Shown here in pieces: positions 1 through 11,300 of a stretch of DNA of 41,281 nt. A program made the position numbers and the translations under genes. The stretch comes from Micractinium sp. NFX-FRZ (Eukaryota > Chlorophyta > Trebouxiophyceae > Chlorellales > Chlorellaceae). Every line of letters begins with the position of its first letter. Position 1 is the first letter of the stretch. Where the stretch lies: the NCBI GenBank assembly GCA_029339195.1, contig JAPTJF010000521.1, positions 1 to 41,281 of the forward strand, read 5' to 3'. The notes under the pieces are model-generated. The model was not told the origin of the DNA. It did not search any database and worked only from the letters and a program-made list of their open reading frames with translations.

Positions 1-905
1 CAAGGTGGGGATTTTGAGAACCCGGGCTTACAATGTAGGGAACTAATGCGGGAGAACCAGTCGGATCTACTGGTGTGGTGCAGCAGCCCCTGAAAGCTCA
101 GGCCGCGCAGCCCGGCCACACATGCTTCGATTTGCCTGCAGGCGGAGCACATCGGCAGTATTGAACACCGGCCAGGTCGTTTGACGATTGGCCCAGCTCC
201 TCCTGGCCGCTCAGGGCACCTAGGGGCATGGCATAGAGAATTTCACCCTACCTGGGTGCGTAAAGGAGGTCTGGAAGCAGCCCCGCATCCACCGACTCCT
301 TGGCTACAGCACGCGTCACACAGTAATTGAGAGTGTCGCCCGGTGGACACGACAGCAGGCAGGCGTGAAGGCGAAAGGGCTGGCATGCAAGCGGGGTATA
401 TGGGTGGCAAGTGGCAGCAGTCGGGCAGGCAAGCAGGCAGCAGGAAGTCGGGCAGGGGGCGGCGTGCAAGGGGTGGCGGCTCACCCGCAAGGATGCTGCG
501 CAGACCCGGGTGCCCGGTGGTCAGCTGGAAGCAGCACCGGTTTGGGCCCCAGTGGGTGGAAAGCTGTGTTGCTCTTGCCTTTTTGGGGCAAGTTCGAGGG
601 TTAGTGACAGTAACAGCAAAGGCGCTCCGGCTGTGGGCTCCCTCTCAGGTGCACTTGGAGCAAAGAGCTTGCCTGATCCGGTGGGGCTTCTGAGGTAGCA
701 TGAAGCAGCCTGCCGATGCCAAGCTGGAAACCTGTGGGCACCCAACTCTCGCCCCAATCCAGATGGCGCAGCAAAGCAGCCCGCCACAGAACCTGCCGGC
801 TGTGAAGCTGCCCTCACATGGGTCATCCGAGCAAGCAAGTTCTGGCTGGCCGTCCACACGGTAGGTGCAGTAGCCGGCGCCTTGAGCGGCAGTCTCATCA
901 TGCAT
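1..905 (-). CDS. Ankyrin-family gene, third paralog, 5' exons only (runs off left edge)
   Basis: Four exons can be placed by matching the two complete paralogs at 4537-7420 and 8396-11410: 858-905 (starts MHDETAAQ), 485-563, 252-303 and 32-135. The phases agree with the paralogs (0, 1, 2, then 1 at each junction), which is strong evidence. Exon 4 encodes RQIEACVAGLRGLSFQGLL, matching RLHEALAAELRGLSFPQL in the neighbour. Exon 3 (KESVDAGLLPDLLYAPR) matches KEAVDGGLALHSLDL of the second neighbour. Exon 2 ends in LRSILA where the others have LVLDILA or LVCDILA. The ankyrin-repeat exon would lie left of base 1, so repeats are not seen here and the ankyrin assignment is by homology of the leader only. 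Function unknown. The start ATG at 905-903 is the only one giving the paralog-like MH start. Confidence 0.68.
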
Positions 906-1169
906 CACACCCCGGTTTACGAGGCATGCCGGAGTTCAGTTGATCGGATATTCAATCCACCGGCAGCCTGACGTTGATCAAGTGGAGAAGAGTGAGCAGC
1001 TGGAAGTAACGGCGGCGAGGCGGAACGGTGGCAGCAGCGGCACAGCATGCGCAGCGCCCCGCTACCAGCCCCCCAATGAAGTTGTCTCCTTCTGCACCTT
1101 TTTTTCGTTGAAGCACATAATACCGTTTAAATTTTCCTCCCTTGCCGGGTTTCGGGAGGACCAGTTGCG
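906..1169. promoter_or_regulatory. Probable shared promoter region between divergent genes
   Basis: Only about 264 bp separate the start codons of the minus-strand ankyrin-type gene and the plus-strand TPR-like gene. The right half, about 1080-1145, is the most AT-rich part of the neighbourhood, with a T-run and a TTTAAATTTT stretch, so it could hold core promoter elements. No specific factor site is recognised; this is inferred from position and composition. Confidence 0.35.
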
Positions 1170-4096
1170 ATGGGCTCGCTGGGGTACGCGCTACCGCAGC
1201 TGATTGCGCATATCGAGTCTTGTCAGTCACGCGGCTCGTATGCAACAGCAGCGGAGGACCTGCAACAGCTGCGGCAGATGGAGGCGGCATACCGAGCTTT
1301 CAAGGAGGGTAAGCGGAAAAGGCGCCCTCTTGCAATTTCAATCGAGTGCTGACAGGAGGAAGATGCCGTGCAGCGAGATGGTGGGCGCGGGATCTTCCCG
1401 CAACGGTTTGGGTGTCTGGCAGGTGGAGAGCGGGACCCGGCTGCCGCTGCCGCGGCAGGGCTTAGCTCCTCAGCTGCGCCGCTGGTCGAGTGCTTCACCT
1501 TACGCGTCTCCACTGCCGGCGTTCAGGAAAGCAGAAGGAGTGTGTAGAGGCCTACGGCGCGGCAGTAGCACACGACACCCCCACGCTCAGCCCGGAGCAG
1601 GACCCTGCGTTCGTGCGCTTCCTGGGGCAGGCAAGTGGGGGAAGATTTTGCCAACAATAACTCGGTTTCTTTTATTCGGCCAGAGGGGGGCTGGGGCTAA
1701 TGCTGCACTGGCAGCATCACCACAGGGAGTAGTGACCCTTAAGTTGGTTTCTTTCCACCGCTGCAGTGCACTGCCTGTGTGCACTTTGCCCGCCTGCCCC
1801 GCTTGCCCCTGCCTGGCCGTCTACCTGCCCACACACAATGGGCCATTGTGAATGCAGCTGCGACTACGGTCGTCAGCGCCCCCCTTTGCCGTAACACCCC
1901 ACCCAACTGCTCCGCCCCTCGCTGTCCCGCCCGTCCGCCCCCCAACCCCCTCTCCCACACGGTAGCAGCGGTGACAACGGGCAGCCAAAGTGTATGCTGC
2001 TGCAATTGATGCTGCTGCTACTTTCTGGCAGCGCTGCTGTTGCAGCAGCCCACCCGCCCGCCCACCCTCCCCCTGCTCCAGGCGCTGGCAGCGGTGGAGA
2101 AGGACAGCCGCGTGGATGCCGCTGCGGTTGCCGCCGTCACCGCATTCTTCTGCCTCAGCAACCCGCGTGCCATCAAGCTGAACGAGGCGGGCGCGGGGCG
2201 CAAGCTGGATGCGCTGGCGGACAAGCACAAGGACAACTGGTGCGCTGCGCTGTGCTGTGCTGTGCTGTGCTATGCTTAGCGGGGTACGAACTGAGTGCGT
2301 TGGTGGACAAGCGCAAGGCGCCTGGCGCTTGGTGCAGCGTAGCGCAGCGCAGCGGGGCATGGCATGCACAGAATGGCCAAGCACATGCAGTGCAAGGCTG
2401 GGCGTAAGCTGCACGCCGCTGATGGACAAGCACAGAGCTTATGACTGCTGCCGGCACTGTGCTGTTGACCTCCGTGCTGCGCTGCGTGCACCGTGCTGTG
2501 CTGTGCTATTTTCAGCAGGGTGCAAGGTGGGTGTGCGTTGGTCAAGCACACCCCTTTCGACTGCAGGGTGCAAGTGAAACACATGCGCCACCTGGCTGGT
2601 ACATTACGCGCATACATGTTTTCGTTTGCATGCAGGTACATCCACTACACTCGTGCCACCTGGCGGGTGCTGCGCGACGACCGCAAGCGCAGCGCCGAGT
2701 CGCTCAACAAGGCCATTGCAGCAGGGGGCCCGTGCGGGCTGTACTACACCAGGGCACGGTGGGTGGGCGGGCGGGCGAGTGGGCAGGTGGAGCCGATGCG
2801 CAGGGTGCCCCAAATGTAGCAGCTGCTCGTGTGTGCCTGCATCCCTGAAATCCAGGCGTCCCTCACCCATGCTCGGCTTGCATCCCCACCTCCCAATTGC
2901 CATGCGTTATGTTCTATGCTTCCTGCCCCTGCCCTGCCCTCCCTGCCCTGCCCTGCCGAGTGTACAGCAAACCGTCGGCAAGGAGCAGGATCCGAGCCGC
3001 TGCGGGCTCCCCTGCCCTGGCACCCTCTTCTTGCACCTCGCATGCCATCCGTAGTTTTGAGTGCAGTGCTCCATGCCCGCTGCTCTGCAGCGTGTACAGC
3101 AACATGGGGAAGAAGCAGGAGGCGGCGGCAGACTATGCAAGATTCCTGGAGCAGGCGCCGGCCGACCACCGCAGGTGGAAGCTCTGGGGAGGCTGTTTAA
3201 TAAGCGGGAGGGCAGGGGCTGTTGTATCCGTTTTGTCACCAGTATTGAGTGGTCCGTTTGATGGCCAGGCTGGCAGGGAAGCAGCGGTGCTGATGCTAGC
3301 ACAGCTCTGGGTTTGGCGCCACCAGACCGCCGCAGGTGGAGATTTCTGGTGTTGGGGGGGCGACCAGTGGAGAAGCGGCCAAGCCAGACGGGCAGATTGG
3401 CAGGTTGTGTTAAGGAGGGCCCCCATCCTGGGCCGGGCAGTGAGGCGTGCAGGTCGGGCAGTTGGATGGGCGGGCAGGTCGGGTACCTCACTCCAGAGGG
3501 GTGGCTTGCGTGTGAGGCTCGAGGCATGGCATGATGTGTGACCGTTGGGAATCCTGGGGCGAGTGGCACCCCGGGGGCTCGCCGTATAATCGCATAGCAC
3601 TACCCGCATGGCACCGTCACCTGTGCACACCTGGCACGCCGCATGGTCACCGCTGTGCGCTCACATCACGCAACCTAGCCCCATCCCTGGCACGCAGCGT
3701 TCCAGACGCGCACTATGCGCTTGCACTGGACGCAGTCATGGACCTGCAGGCAAGCGCATGAGCTAGCTGGCAACAGGGGTGGCTGGTGGCTGACAGCAGC
3801 ATGTGCTGGTGCTGCCAGCGGGTGTGGCGCCGAGCCAAGTACTGAGCATAGCTGCCTGCTGGCCTGTCACTGCTGTCCTTCTGGCTCAGCCCGCTGTAGT
3901 TCACATCTTCGCTTTAGTTCACCCCTGCCCATCTCCTCTAAACGTGCAGAAGCCAGACCCGGCGGCAGCGCGGCGGCACTTTGCGGCGGGGCAGGCTGCG
4001 GAGGCAGGCGTGGCGCCGTGGGTGGGGTACCAGCCCAGCGAGGCAAAGATGGTGGCACAGATGCTGATCAATGGACCGGCCTTCCGGGGGAGGTAG
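1170..4096 (+). CDS. TPR-like repeat protein, 7 exons, 268 aa
   Basis: Exons: 1170-1308, 1527-1630, 2082-2239, 2636-2758, 3091-3174, 3698-3749, 3950-4096. All phases match and the sum is 807 nt. The protein begins MGSLGYALPQLIAHIESCQS and ends in NGPAFRGR. Residues about 110-195 look like helical tetratricopeptide pairs: YIHYTRATWRVLRDDRKRSA, then YTRARVYSNMGKKQEAAADY with FLEQAP, then AHYALALDAVMDL. TPR proteins are usually adaptors, but no partner or catalytic domain is visible, so the role is unknown. No signal peptide or membrane segment is seen. Two of its six introns begin with GC rather than GT (after 1630 and after 3749), and introns 3, 4 and 5 carry degenerate copies of exon edges. 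The gene sits inside what is otherwise an ankyrin-paralog cluster. Confidence 0.7.
2251..2275. repeat. TGTGC pentanucleotide microsatellite
   Basis: Five imperfect TGTGC units sit directly after the exon 3 donor region. The same pentamer recurs near 2490-2510, 20189-20204, 36011-36027 and 38976-39001, always in introns. Confidence 0.75.
2274..2560 (+). repeat. Tandem echoes of the 3' end of exon 3 in intron 3 of the TPR-like gene
   Basis: The exon edge around 2195-2240 (containing GCGCTGGCGGACAAGCACAA) recurs in degraded form starting near 2281, 2403 and 2522, with a spacing of about 118 bp between the copies. Each copy keeps the GGACAAGC-like or TCAAGCACA core. A TGTGC pentanucleotide tract lies between the exon and the first copy. 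The copies carry changes that break the reading frame. Confidence 0.65.
2957..2995 (+). repeat. Echo of the 5' end of exon 5, TPR-like gene
   Basis: GTGTACAGCAAACCG followed by GGCAAGGAGCAGGA resembles the true exon 5 start at 3091 (GTGTACAGCAACATG, then GGAAGAAGCAGGA), 132 bp downstream. The copy still has an AG directly upstream. It lies in intron 4. Confidence 0.6.
3321..3352 (+). repeat. Echo of the 3' end of exon 5, TPR-like gene
   Basis: CAGACCGCCGCAGGTGGAGAT resembles, in shortened form, the true exon end and donor at 3163-3184 (CGACCACCGCAG then GTGGAAG). The copy ends 161 bp downstream of the real donor and keeps the CAG/GTGG splice-like junction. Confidence 0.55.
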
Positions 4097-4536
4097 CCTG
4101 CAGGCAGGCACAGCCAGTGCTGAGCTGTCTACCTTGTTGTACCTGTGAACGCGTCTACATTTGCCTGCCACCTTGCCACTACACTGCTACCTTGCTGCAG
4201 CACTGCCGCTGCATGCCAGAAACAAGTCCTCTTGTGTACATTGAATCATGTCAGCAACGGACGTGTCGATCTGTGACATAAGTGCGAATGGATGGCTACA
4301 CTGCACGCAAGGCGAGCTGGTGGGTGAGCGGCAGGGCAGGGTGTCCGCCCGCCTCCCCCATTCCCGTCGCGCTGCACATTGCACCCCTACACGCTTGCTG
4401 GCTGTCCATTCGCGGTTGACCTTTGATGTGCCTCAGAGTGATCGGCAAAGCCACAGCAATGCAGGTGCACGTACCCACACAGCAAACACAAGGTTCAGGC
4501 ATCAAAGAAGGACAGGACACAGGCACTAAAGAAGGT
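4097..4536. other. Convergent intergenic region, TPR-like gene and ankyrin gene 1
   Basis: This stretch holds the 3' flanks of two converging genes. I see no third gene and no TGTAA poly(A) motif on either strand. Its only notable content is one unit of the direct repeat described at 4490-4562. Confidence 0.5.
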
Positions 4537-4562
4537 TCAGGCATCAAAGAAGGACAGGACAC
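4490..4562. repeat. 31-bp direct repeat spanning the stop codon of ankyrin gene 1
   Basis: Positions 4490-4520 and 4532-4562 are identical over 31 bp (period 42). The right unit contains the last codons and the stop (TCA at 4537-4539 on this strand) of the minus-strand ankyrin gene. The left unit is therefore a copy of the coding end lying in the 3' flank. Confidence 0.9.
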
Positions 4563-7420
4563 GGTGAAACAGGTCGGAGGGCAGGTAGATGCGCATGCGG
4601 CGCTGGGTGCGGGCCAGGCACAGCGCAAATGTGCGCAGGCGGTGGGCATCAGCCAGCGGCAGGCGCTGCACCAGGCAGCGCGCCTGCTGCGTGGAGTGAG
4701 CCAGTGCGGCGGGCAGGGCACGGCCCATGCCAGGGCAAGACAGAGGGATGCGGTCCCACTCAGCAGCGCTCAGGGGAGGGCGGGCGAGAATGAAGTCGGC
4801 ATAGAGTGGTAGGGCAGCACGGCCAGCGCGGCTGAGCGCAGCCAGAACATTGCTGGTAGGATCGAAAGGCAGCAGAAACCGTGCAGCTGCGATGCAGCCC
4901 TCGTAGGAAAAACGCAGCGCCAGCTGTAGCGGTGTGTAACCAGTGATGTTGCGAGCGGTGACTGTGCTGGGTGCCGCAGCCAGCAACAGCTGCACGGCCA
5001 GCGGTTGCCCGGCCCATGCTGCTAGATGCATGGGCGTGTTTCCACTTGGAAATGCTCCCCGCGCTGTCTCTGGCGCAGCCTGCAGCAGAGGCCGCAGAGC
5101 GGCAGTGCCGCGCAACGCTGCGTGGTGGATTGGCAAGTAGTCATCTTGGTCGCGAACAGTGGTTGTGCCCGGTGCTGCGACCAGCAGCAGCTGTACCGCG
5201 CCAGAGCTGCTGCCCAGACGTGCCGCCTCGTGGAGGGGCGTGCGTCCCCGCAAATCAGGCATGGCAGCGGCCTGCGGTACCGCCTTGAGTGCCAGCTGCA
5301 CCGCTGCTGCGCTGCCGTGCACGGTTGCATGGTGCACCAGGGATCGGCCGTCGCGGTCTGTCTCGCTTGCGCTGCTGGGCGCTGCCTCCAACAGCAGCTG
5401 CAACATCTCTGCACCGTGGTGCGCTGCATCCATGATCGGCATCACGCCGTCAACGCTGCGCGTCATTGCCACGGCTGCTGATGCTTCCAGCAGCAATCTC
5501 ACAGCCGCCAAGTGGCCTGCCTCGCAAGCCACGTGCAGTGGATACTGGCCGGTGGCTGAGAGGGAAACCAGCGCCTTGTGTGAACATTGAAGGAGCTGCC
5601 TTATAACTGCAACATGGTTTGCAGCAGCTGCCAGGTAAAGGGGCGACCGGCGCTGCCCGTCCAAAGCATCAGCCCTCCACCTTGCCACGTCAGGCGGAGC
5701 ATCCAGCAGAGCAACCACGGCTGTTTCGTGCCCCGCAGCTGATGCAAGGTGCAGAGCCGTGCTTCCGCTGCTGTCCTTTGCTGCTGCGGTTTCTGAGGCA
5801 GCGGTCAACAGCAGGCGGACGGCCTCTGCGTGACCACCGCGTGCCGCCAAGTGCAGGGGAGTGAGGCGCTCGGCCGCCGCGGTTGCTGAGGCTGTGGCAG
5901 GTGCCACGCCCAGCAGCACGTGCATGGCTGCCACGTGGCCGCCTGCACTGGCCGCATGAAGCGGAGTCATGCCATCAGCGCTTGGGACCGCCGCTGCGCC
6001 CACGCCACCCGGTGCTGCAAGTAGCACCCCCAAGATCTCCGTGTGGCCATGCTGAGCGGCAACATACAGTGGGGTGGCACCGCTGGCATCTTCAATGCCG
6101 GCCGCAGCTGGGGCTGCCCCGAGGAGCGCTTGGGAGGCTAACAGATGGCCGTGCCAGGCGGCGATGTGGAGCGGCAGCACGCACGCTCGGTCGGCTGCCA
6201 AGGCCGTCAACGGGGCAGCATCCAGCAGCAGCTGCACGGCTGCAGCGTTCCCGCTCAAGCTGGCCAGGTGCAGCGGGGTTCTGTCGCTGACGTCCGTTGC
6301 TGAAGCCGCTGCTCGTGCAGCTGCCAGCAGCGGCTGCATGGTCGCGAGCTGTGCGCGCCATGCGGCCACATGCAGGGGCAGCATGTGGCCGCTGTTTGCT
6401 GCCAGGGCTGCAGCCGGGTCCTGCAGCAGCATCAGTTGTGCCAGCGTGCCGGAGCCCAGGCTTGCAGCTGCGTGCAGCAGGCTGCTTCCTGCGCCTCCGG
6501 TCCATCCTGTAGATAAGCAAGGGTGCAGGAGGCCAGTGGGTGGAGATCTCGACCCTTAGGGCTGCGTCGAGATAGGTGATGCCAGGCCTGGGGTCCTGAA
6601 GGGCTCCACAGCAGCAGGCACCCACCTTGCAGAGCGACCTGCTCCTCAACGCACGCCTGCAGCTGCTGCGCCAGCTGCGGGAAGCTTAGGCCGCGCAGCT
6701 CGGCAGCTAGCGCCTCGTGCAGCCTGCAGGCAAGGCAGGGGGTCAGGGCGCTTCTGCGGGTGAGCGGCCAACTGGAACTGTGCCTGGGGAGGGTCCAGTT
6801 CTGCATGCACAGCTGCGCAGCTGCACAATTGGACTTGGCGCTTCTCAGCGAATGGCTGCCAATGACACCGCTCACCTGCAGTCGCGTCCGCTGGGGAGGT
6901 GAATAGCCTCCGCCGTTGCCCCGGGGGCATGTGCTGCCTGCTTCGCTGCGTGGGCGGCCAAAGGCGGGAAGGGTGGTGAGGTGTAAGTGCTCAAGTCCAC
7001 CGGCATCGGTTTGCGGTGACAGGCAGACGGGCGGGCAATCAAGTAACGGGCGGGTAGGCGACCGATGGCTCACTAGCTAGTATGTCGAGCACGAGGCGGG
7101 CGTCATCAAGTGACCGAAGCTCGGAAACGGTGAGCTCCTCCCCGCCATCCGGGCACGCCACCTGCGCTACCAGTGGGGGCGATGGGTGCTGAGTGTGCCC
7201 AATGGTGGCAAGTAATTGCGCAGGGTCAGTCAGCTGCAGGGTGCCTGCAGAACGTGTTTTGAGAAGGGCAGCAGCTGGGCGGGATCTGGGGTTTCAGGCA
7301 GACGGCGGGTGAGCGGCGGGCGGGTGGGCGGCAGCGGCCCGCGGGGCCCCCTTGGCACGCCCTGCGCACCGTGTAGCTCCCCTCCCCCTCGCTGATGATC
7401 ACGCCCTCGGACGCGTGCAT
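4537..7420 (-). CDS. Ankyrin-repeat protein, copy 1 (5 exons, 754 aa)
   Basis: Exons in transcript order: 7370-7420, 7074-7161, 6876-6933, 6626-6723, 4537-6506, total 2265 nt. The four short leader exons were found by comparing with the paralog at 8396-11410; their lengths (51, 88, variable, 98 nt) and phases are the same. The large last exon holds about 16 ankyrin repeats of roughly 33-36 residues with the family core TPLHLAA..GH..AV.LLL.AAP, from about residue 106 to 665. Ankyrin repeats are protein-binding surfaces; no enzymatic domain is seen. The C-terminal 90 residues after the repeats are conserved in the paralog and end in LPSDLFHRVLSFFDA, whose LP..L..+LS shape resembles the start of an F-box, though this is only a resemblance. 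Alanine content is very high. The start ATG at 7420-7418 matches the paralog start. Confidence 0.85.
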
Positions 7421-8395
7421 CCCGCTGCTCCGTAACAGGTTCCGACGCGGCCCTGCCAAAGAGCTCCTCAGCCAAACTTTGTGGCGCCACGCATGTCCCA
7501 TGTGTGCGTCCCTAAACAGTGACAGGGGCTGAACCAGGCTGGGCAGCTGTGAGCACACAGACGGCCGCGATGTGACTATTTGCCAACAAGGGGCGCTGTG
7601 CTGGCAAAGGGGCGGTGCGCCGTGCCGCGCTGCTGAACCACCCCTGCCTGATCCATAACGTGCCTTTCACAACCCAGTGAGCAGCTACATAGAAGACATG
7701 TGCTGGTGAGGGCAGCTTGGGGAAGGGTGCCTGCCTGACTCCCTCGTGCCCTGGCTGCCACCCCACCGCCACCTTCGCGCCGCGGGCCCGCCATGCTGCT
7801 AGCAACTACGCCTCCTCTCAACATGCTTCCTACTCCTCTCTGTGCAGCGCCTGGACCTCATGGCTGACACATGGCGTGTGGCAGAGACGGCATAGCTCCA
7901 ATGCTACAGCACCTAGCCCCAGGACTGACGTCACCTCCCGCTTGCTCCAGCGGGAGCCCTCTTCCATTGGGACGCGCAGCACCTAACAGCACCCCCTCGG
8001 TGACAGGGCCATGTGCGTGCACCTCTTCATGCTGCTGGACTGCTGCGTCTGCTGCTGCGCTACTGCGCCCACGGTGTGCAGGAGCAGCAGGAGCAGCAGC
8101 AGCGGCAGCAACAGCAGCGGCAGCAGTAGCAGCAGCAGCAGCAGCAGGGCGGCAGCCAACCTTTACGCACTGCTGGCGGGCCGCTCAAGGCTTGCACCAC
8201 ATGTGCACCGACCTGCCCATGCCATTACCAGACAACACAAGGCACGGCAAGAGGAGCCTTGCATCCACTGGCACACCCTGCTGGGCTCCCTTTTGGTGCA
8301 GCGACATACAGGGGCTTCATCTGATCAATTAGGCGAGCTGCCGCAAGCAACGAAGTGGCAAGGAACCCATGCGATGGGAAGGTATGGGCAGGCGC
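7421..8395. other. Intergenic region between the two complete ankyrin genes
   Basis: About 975 bp lie between the start of ankyrin copy 1 and the stop of copy 2. It contains an AGC-rich microsatellite (8082-8148). On the plus strand near 7848-7895 there is a short coding-like segment after a CAG (RLDLMADTWRVAET) that might be a gene remnant, but no matching exon could be joined to it. Two long overlapping plus-strand open frames here are driven by the AGC tract. No convincing gene is seen. Confidence 0.4.
8082..8148. repeat. AGC/CAG trinucleotide tract
   Basis: This is an imperfect run of AGC units interrupted by GGC, AAC and AGT. It is intergenic on both strands. Confidence 0.9.
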
Positions 8396-11300
8396 TCAAG
8401 CATCAAAGAGGGACAGCAGTTTGTGTGTGAGGTGGGTGGGCAGGCAAACATCCAGCCGGCGCTGGGTGCGGGCCATGCAGAAGGCAAACGTGCGCAGGCG
8501 CTGCCTGTCAGCTGGCAGCAGGCGCTGCACCAGGCAGCGTGCCTGCTGGGTGGAGTTCGCTAGTGCGTTGGGCAGGGCGCGGCCCAGGCCGGGGCACGGC
8601 GAGGGCACCCATGCCCACTCAGCGGCTCTCAGGGCTGGGCGGGCGATGAGAAAGTCGGCAAACAAGGGCAGGGCGCCGTTGCCGGCAGAAGACAGTGCGG
8701 CCAGCACCTCAGTTGCGGGCCCATACAAGAGCAGGTGGCGTGCGACTGCAAACCCTTCATCTGCGCCTTTGTCTAGCACCTCTTGCAGAGGCATCTTCCC
8801 CTCGGCATTCCTTGCCTCGGCTGTGCCGGGCGCGGCGGCCAGCAGCAGCTGCACAGCCTCCTCGTCTCCCCTCCGTGCCGCCACATGCAGTGGTGTCTCG
8901 CCGTTGGCCGCTGCCGTGGAGGCGGCAGCGGGTGCAGCCGCCAGCAGCAGCTGCAGCATGTCAATACTGCCGGACTGAGCGGCAAGGAGCGCGGGCACGT
9001 GGCCGCGCCCGTCCTGACGCGCAACCGCAGAGGGCGCAGCTGCTGTGAGCAGCTGAGCGGCTGCCAAGGCGGCCGAGCCGGACCCAAACGCAGCTAGATG
9101 GATGGGCAGGGTGCCATTTGCGTCTGCGAGCGTGGCTGCCCGGGGCGCCGCTTCCAAAGCCAGCTGCACCGCCTCCACGCTGCTGCTCACGTGCGCTGTG
9201 CTGCGCATGCTGTGGTGGCTGCTGACGGCCGCCCAGTGCAGGAGCGACCTCCCTTGGCCATCAACCCTGCTGGAAGTGTCTGGTGCCGCCTGCAGCAGCA
9301 GGCGCATCACGCCAGGGTGACCGTGCGTGGCGGCAGCCATGACAGGGAGCTTGTCGTTGGCGTCACCGACATCCGCAGTGCTTGGAGCCGCCTCGAGCAG
9401 CAGGCTGGCGATGTCCAGGTGGCCCGCGCGTGCAGCCAGGTGCAAGGGGGTCTGTCCACGCTGGCAGCGGATGGCGCAGGCTAAGGGTGCCACCTTCAAG
9501 ATCTGCTCCACGGCGGCTGTGTGCCCGCCATCGGCTGCCAGGTGAAGGGCTGTCAGGCCGTGTGTATCAACGGCAAGGGCAAGGGCCCCCTCCTCCCCTG
9601 CTGCAGCCTCAGGGCAAGCCGCCAGCAGCGCGCGAACAACCGCTGCTTGTCCCGTTGCAGCGGCCTCGTGCAGTGCTGCTCGCCCGCTGCTGCTCTGTGC
9701 TGCGGCCGCTGCTGGCGCCGCAGCCAGCAGCACGCGGGCGGCCTCCGAGTGGCCGCCCCGCACCGCAAGGTGCAAAGGAGTGAGGCGGTCTGCCCGTGTG
9801 GCTGCCGCGACAGTGGCAGGCGCCACGCCGAGCAGCAGGTGCATCGCTGCCACGTGGCCGCCACAGCTGGCCGCGTGCAGCGGGGTGGCGCCATCTGCTG
9901 TGGTGGCCAACGCTGCTGCCGGGCCGCCAGGCACGCCCAGCAGTGCCAGTACAATGTCTGACGCGCCACGCCGAGCGGCATAGCACATCGGCGTGGCACC
10001 CCTGGCGTCGGCCACGCTTGCAGCGACTGGTGCGGCGCGCAGCAGGGCTTGGGCAGCTGGCAGGAAGCTGGACAACGCTGCCGAATGCAGCGGCAGCGCG
10101 CCCGTGGAGCTCGCAACCATGGCTGTGGCGGGCGCCACGTCAATCAGAAACTGCACCGCTGCCGAGTTATGGCTGAAGCAGGCCAGGTGCAGAGGGGTGC
10201 GGCCGGCTGCATCCCTGGCTGTCGCCGTGCCTGGGGCCACTGCCCACAGGAGCTGCATGGCAGGCAGGTGCCCGCGCCACGCTGCCAGGTGCATTGGGGT
10301 ATGTTCGTCCTGGCTTCCTGTCACGGCCGCCGCCGGCTCCCGCGCCAGCAGCAGCAGCACCAGCAGCCCCGCGCCGAGGCGGGCAGCCGCGTGCAGCAGG
10401 GTGCTCCCCTTGTAGCTGTGGAATCTTTGCAAGTACGCTGCTGCGGGGCACGCAAGGAGCAGGGGAAATGAGGCCGGCAGGTTGTGGTGATTGAAGCTGC
10501 AAAGAGGCGGGGAGGTGACAGCCTGAACGGGGCCCAGCCTTGAGCGCGCGCCCACCTAGCTCCGCAACATGTGGCCCTTCCTCAAGTTGAATTCACCCCC
10601 TGTCCTGCCCATGCGCCCACCTTGGGCGGAAGCCAGCTGGCTCACACACGCCTGCAGCTGCTGCGCCAGCTGCGGGAGGCTGAAGGCGCGCAGCTCGGCA
10701 GCTAGCGTCTCGTGCAGCCTGCAGGCAGGGCAGGGGGCAGGGGGACACCGTCAGGAGGTGCATGCTCAGCGCGCATGCAGACCGGCCTGTGGAGCACGTA
10801 CGCGTGGCTTCACATGCGGAATGAAGATGTACACACCAACGGAGCAGCCACAGTGCAGCTGCACACTGCACCACATGATGCAGCTGACAAGCACGGTCCC
10901 TCTTTTGACAGGTGAAGAGCACGGCAGGGCAGTTTGCCTCTCACCTGCCGCTAGCAGCTTGCTGGTGCGCTGGGATGCCTGGGCCCAGGTCGAGGGAGTG
11001 AAGCGCCAGCCCTCCATCCACTGCCTCCTTGACTGCAAGGAGGTGGTGTCACGTGCATGCGAGCGTGAGACTTTCGATGGGGTTGCAGAGGGGGGCAAGG
11101 CGGGAGGCTGGCACAGCGCAGCAACTCACTGGCGAGAATGTCGCACACGAGCGTGGCATCGTGCTCTGACAGCAGGTTGTATACTGCCACCTCGTCCCCG
11201 CCGTGTGAATACACCACCTGCGGGGGGGCAGTGAGGGGTGGCACACTGCAGAGCGCGTCGTGGCGGGTCGAGGCGCGGCACGCCGGTGGGCGGCGGGCGG

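Noticed and set aside
4490..4562. Possible CRISPR-like repeat
   Set aside because: There are only two units, the sequence is coding-derived and eukaryotic, and no spacer array is present.
8011..8430. Serine-rich open frame over the AGC tract
   Set aside because: The sequence is mostly microsatellite. There is no start context or splice partner and no recognisable domain.
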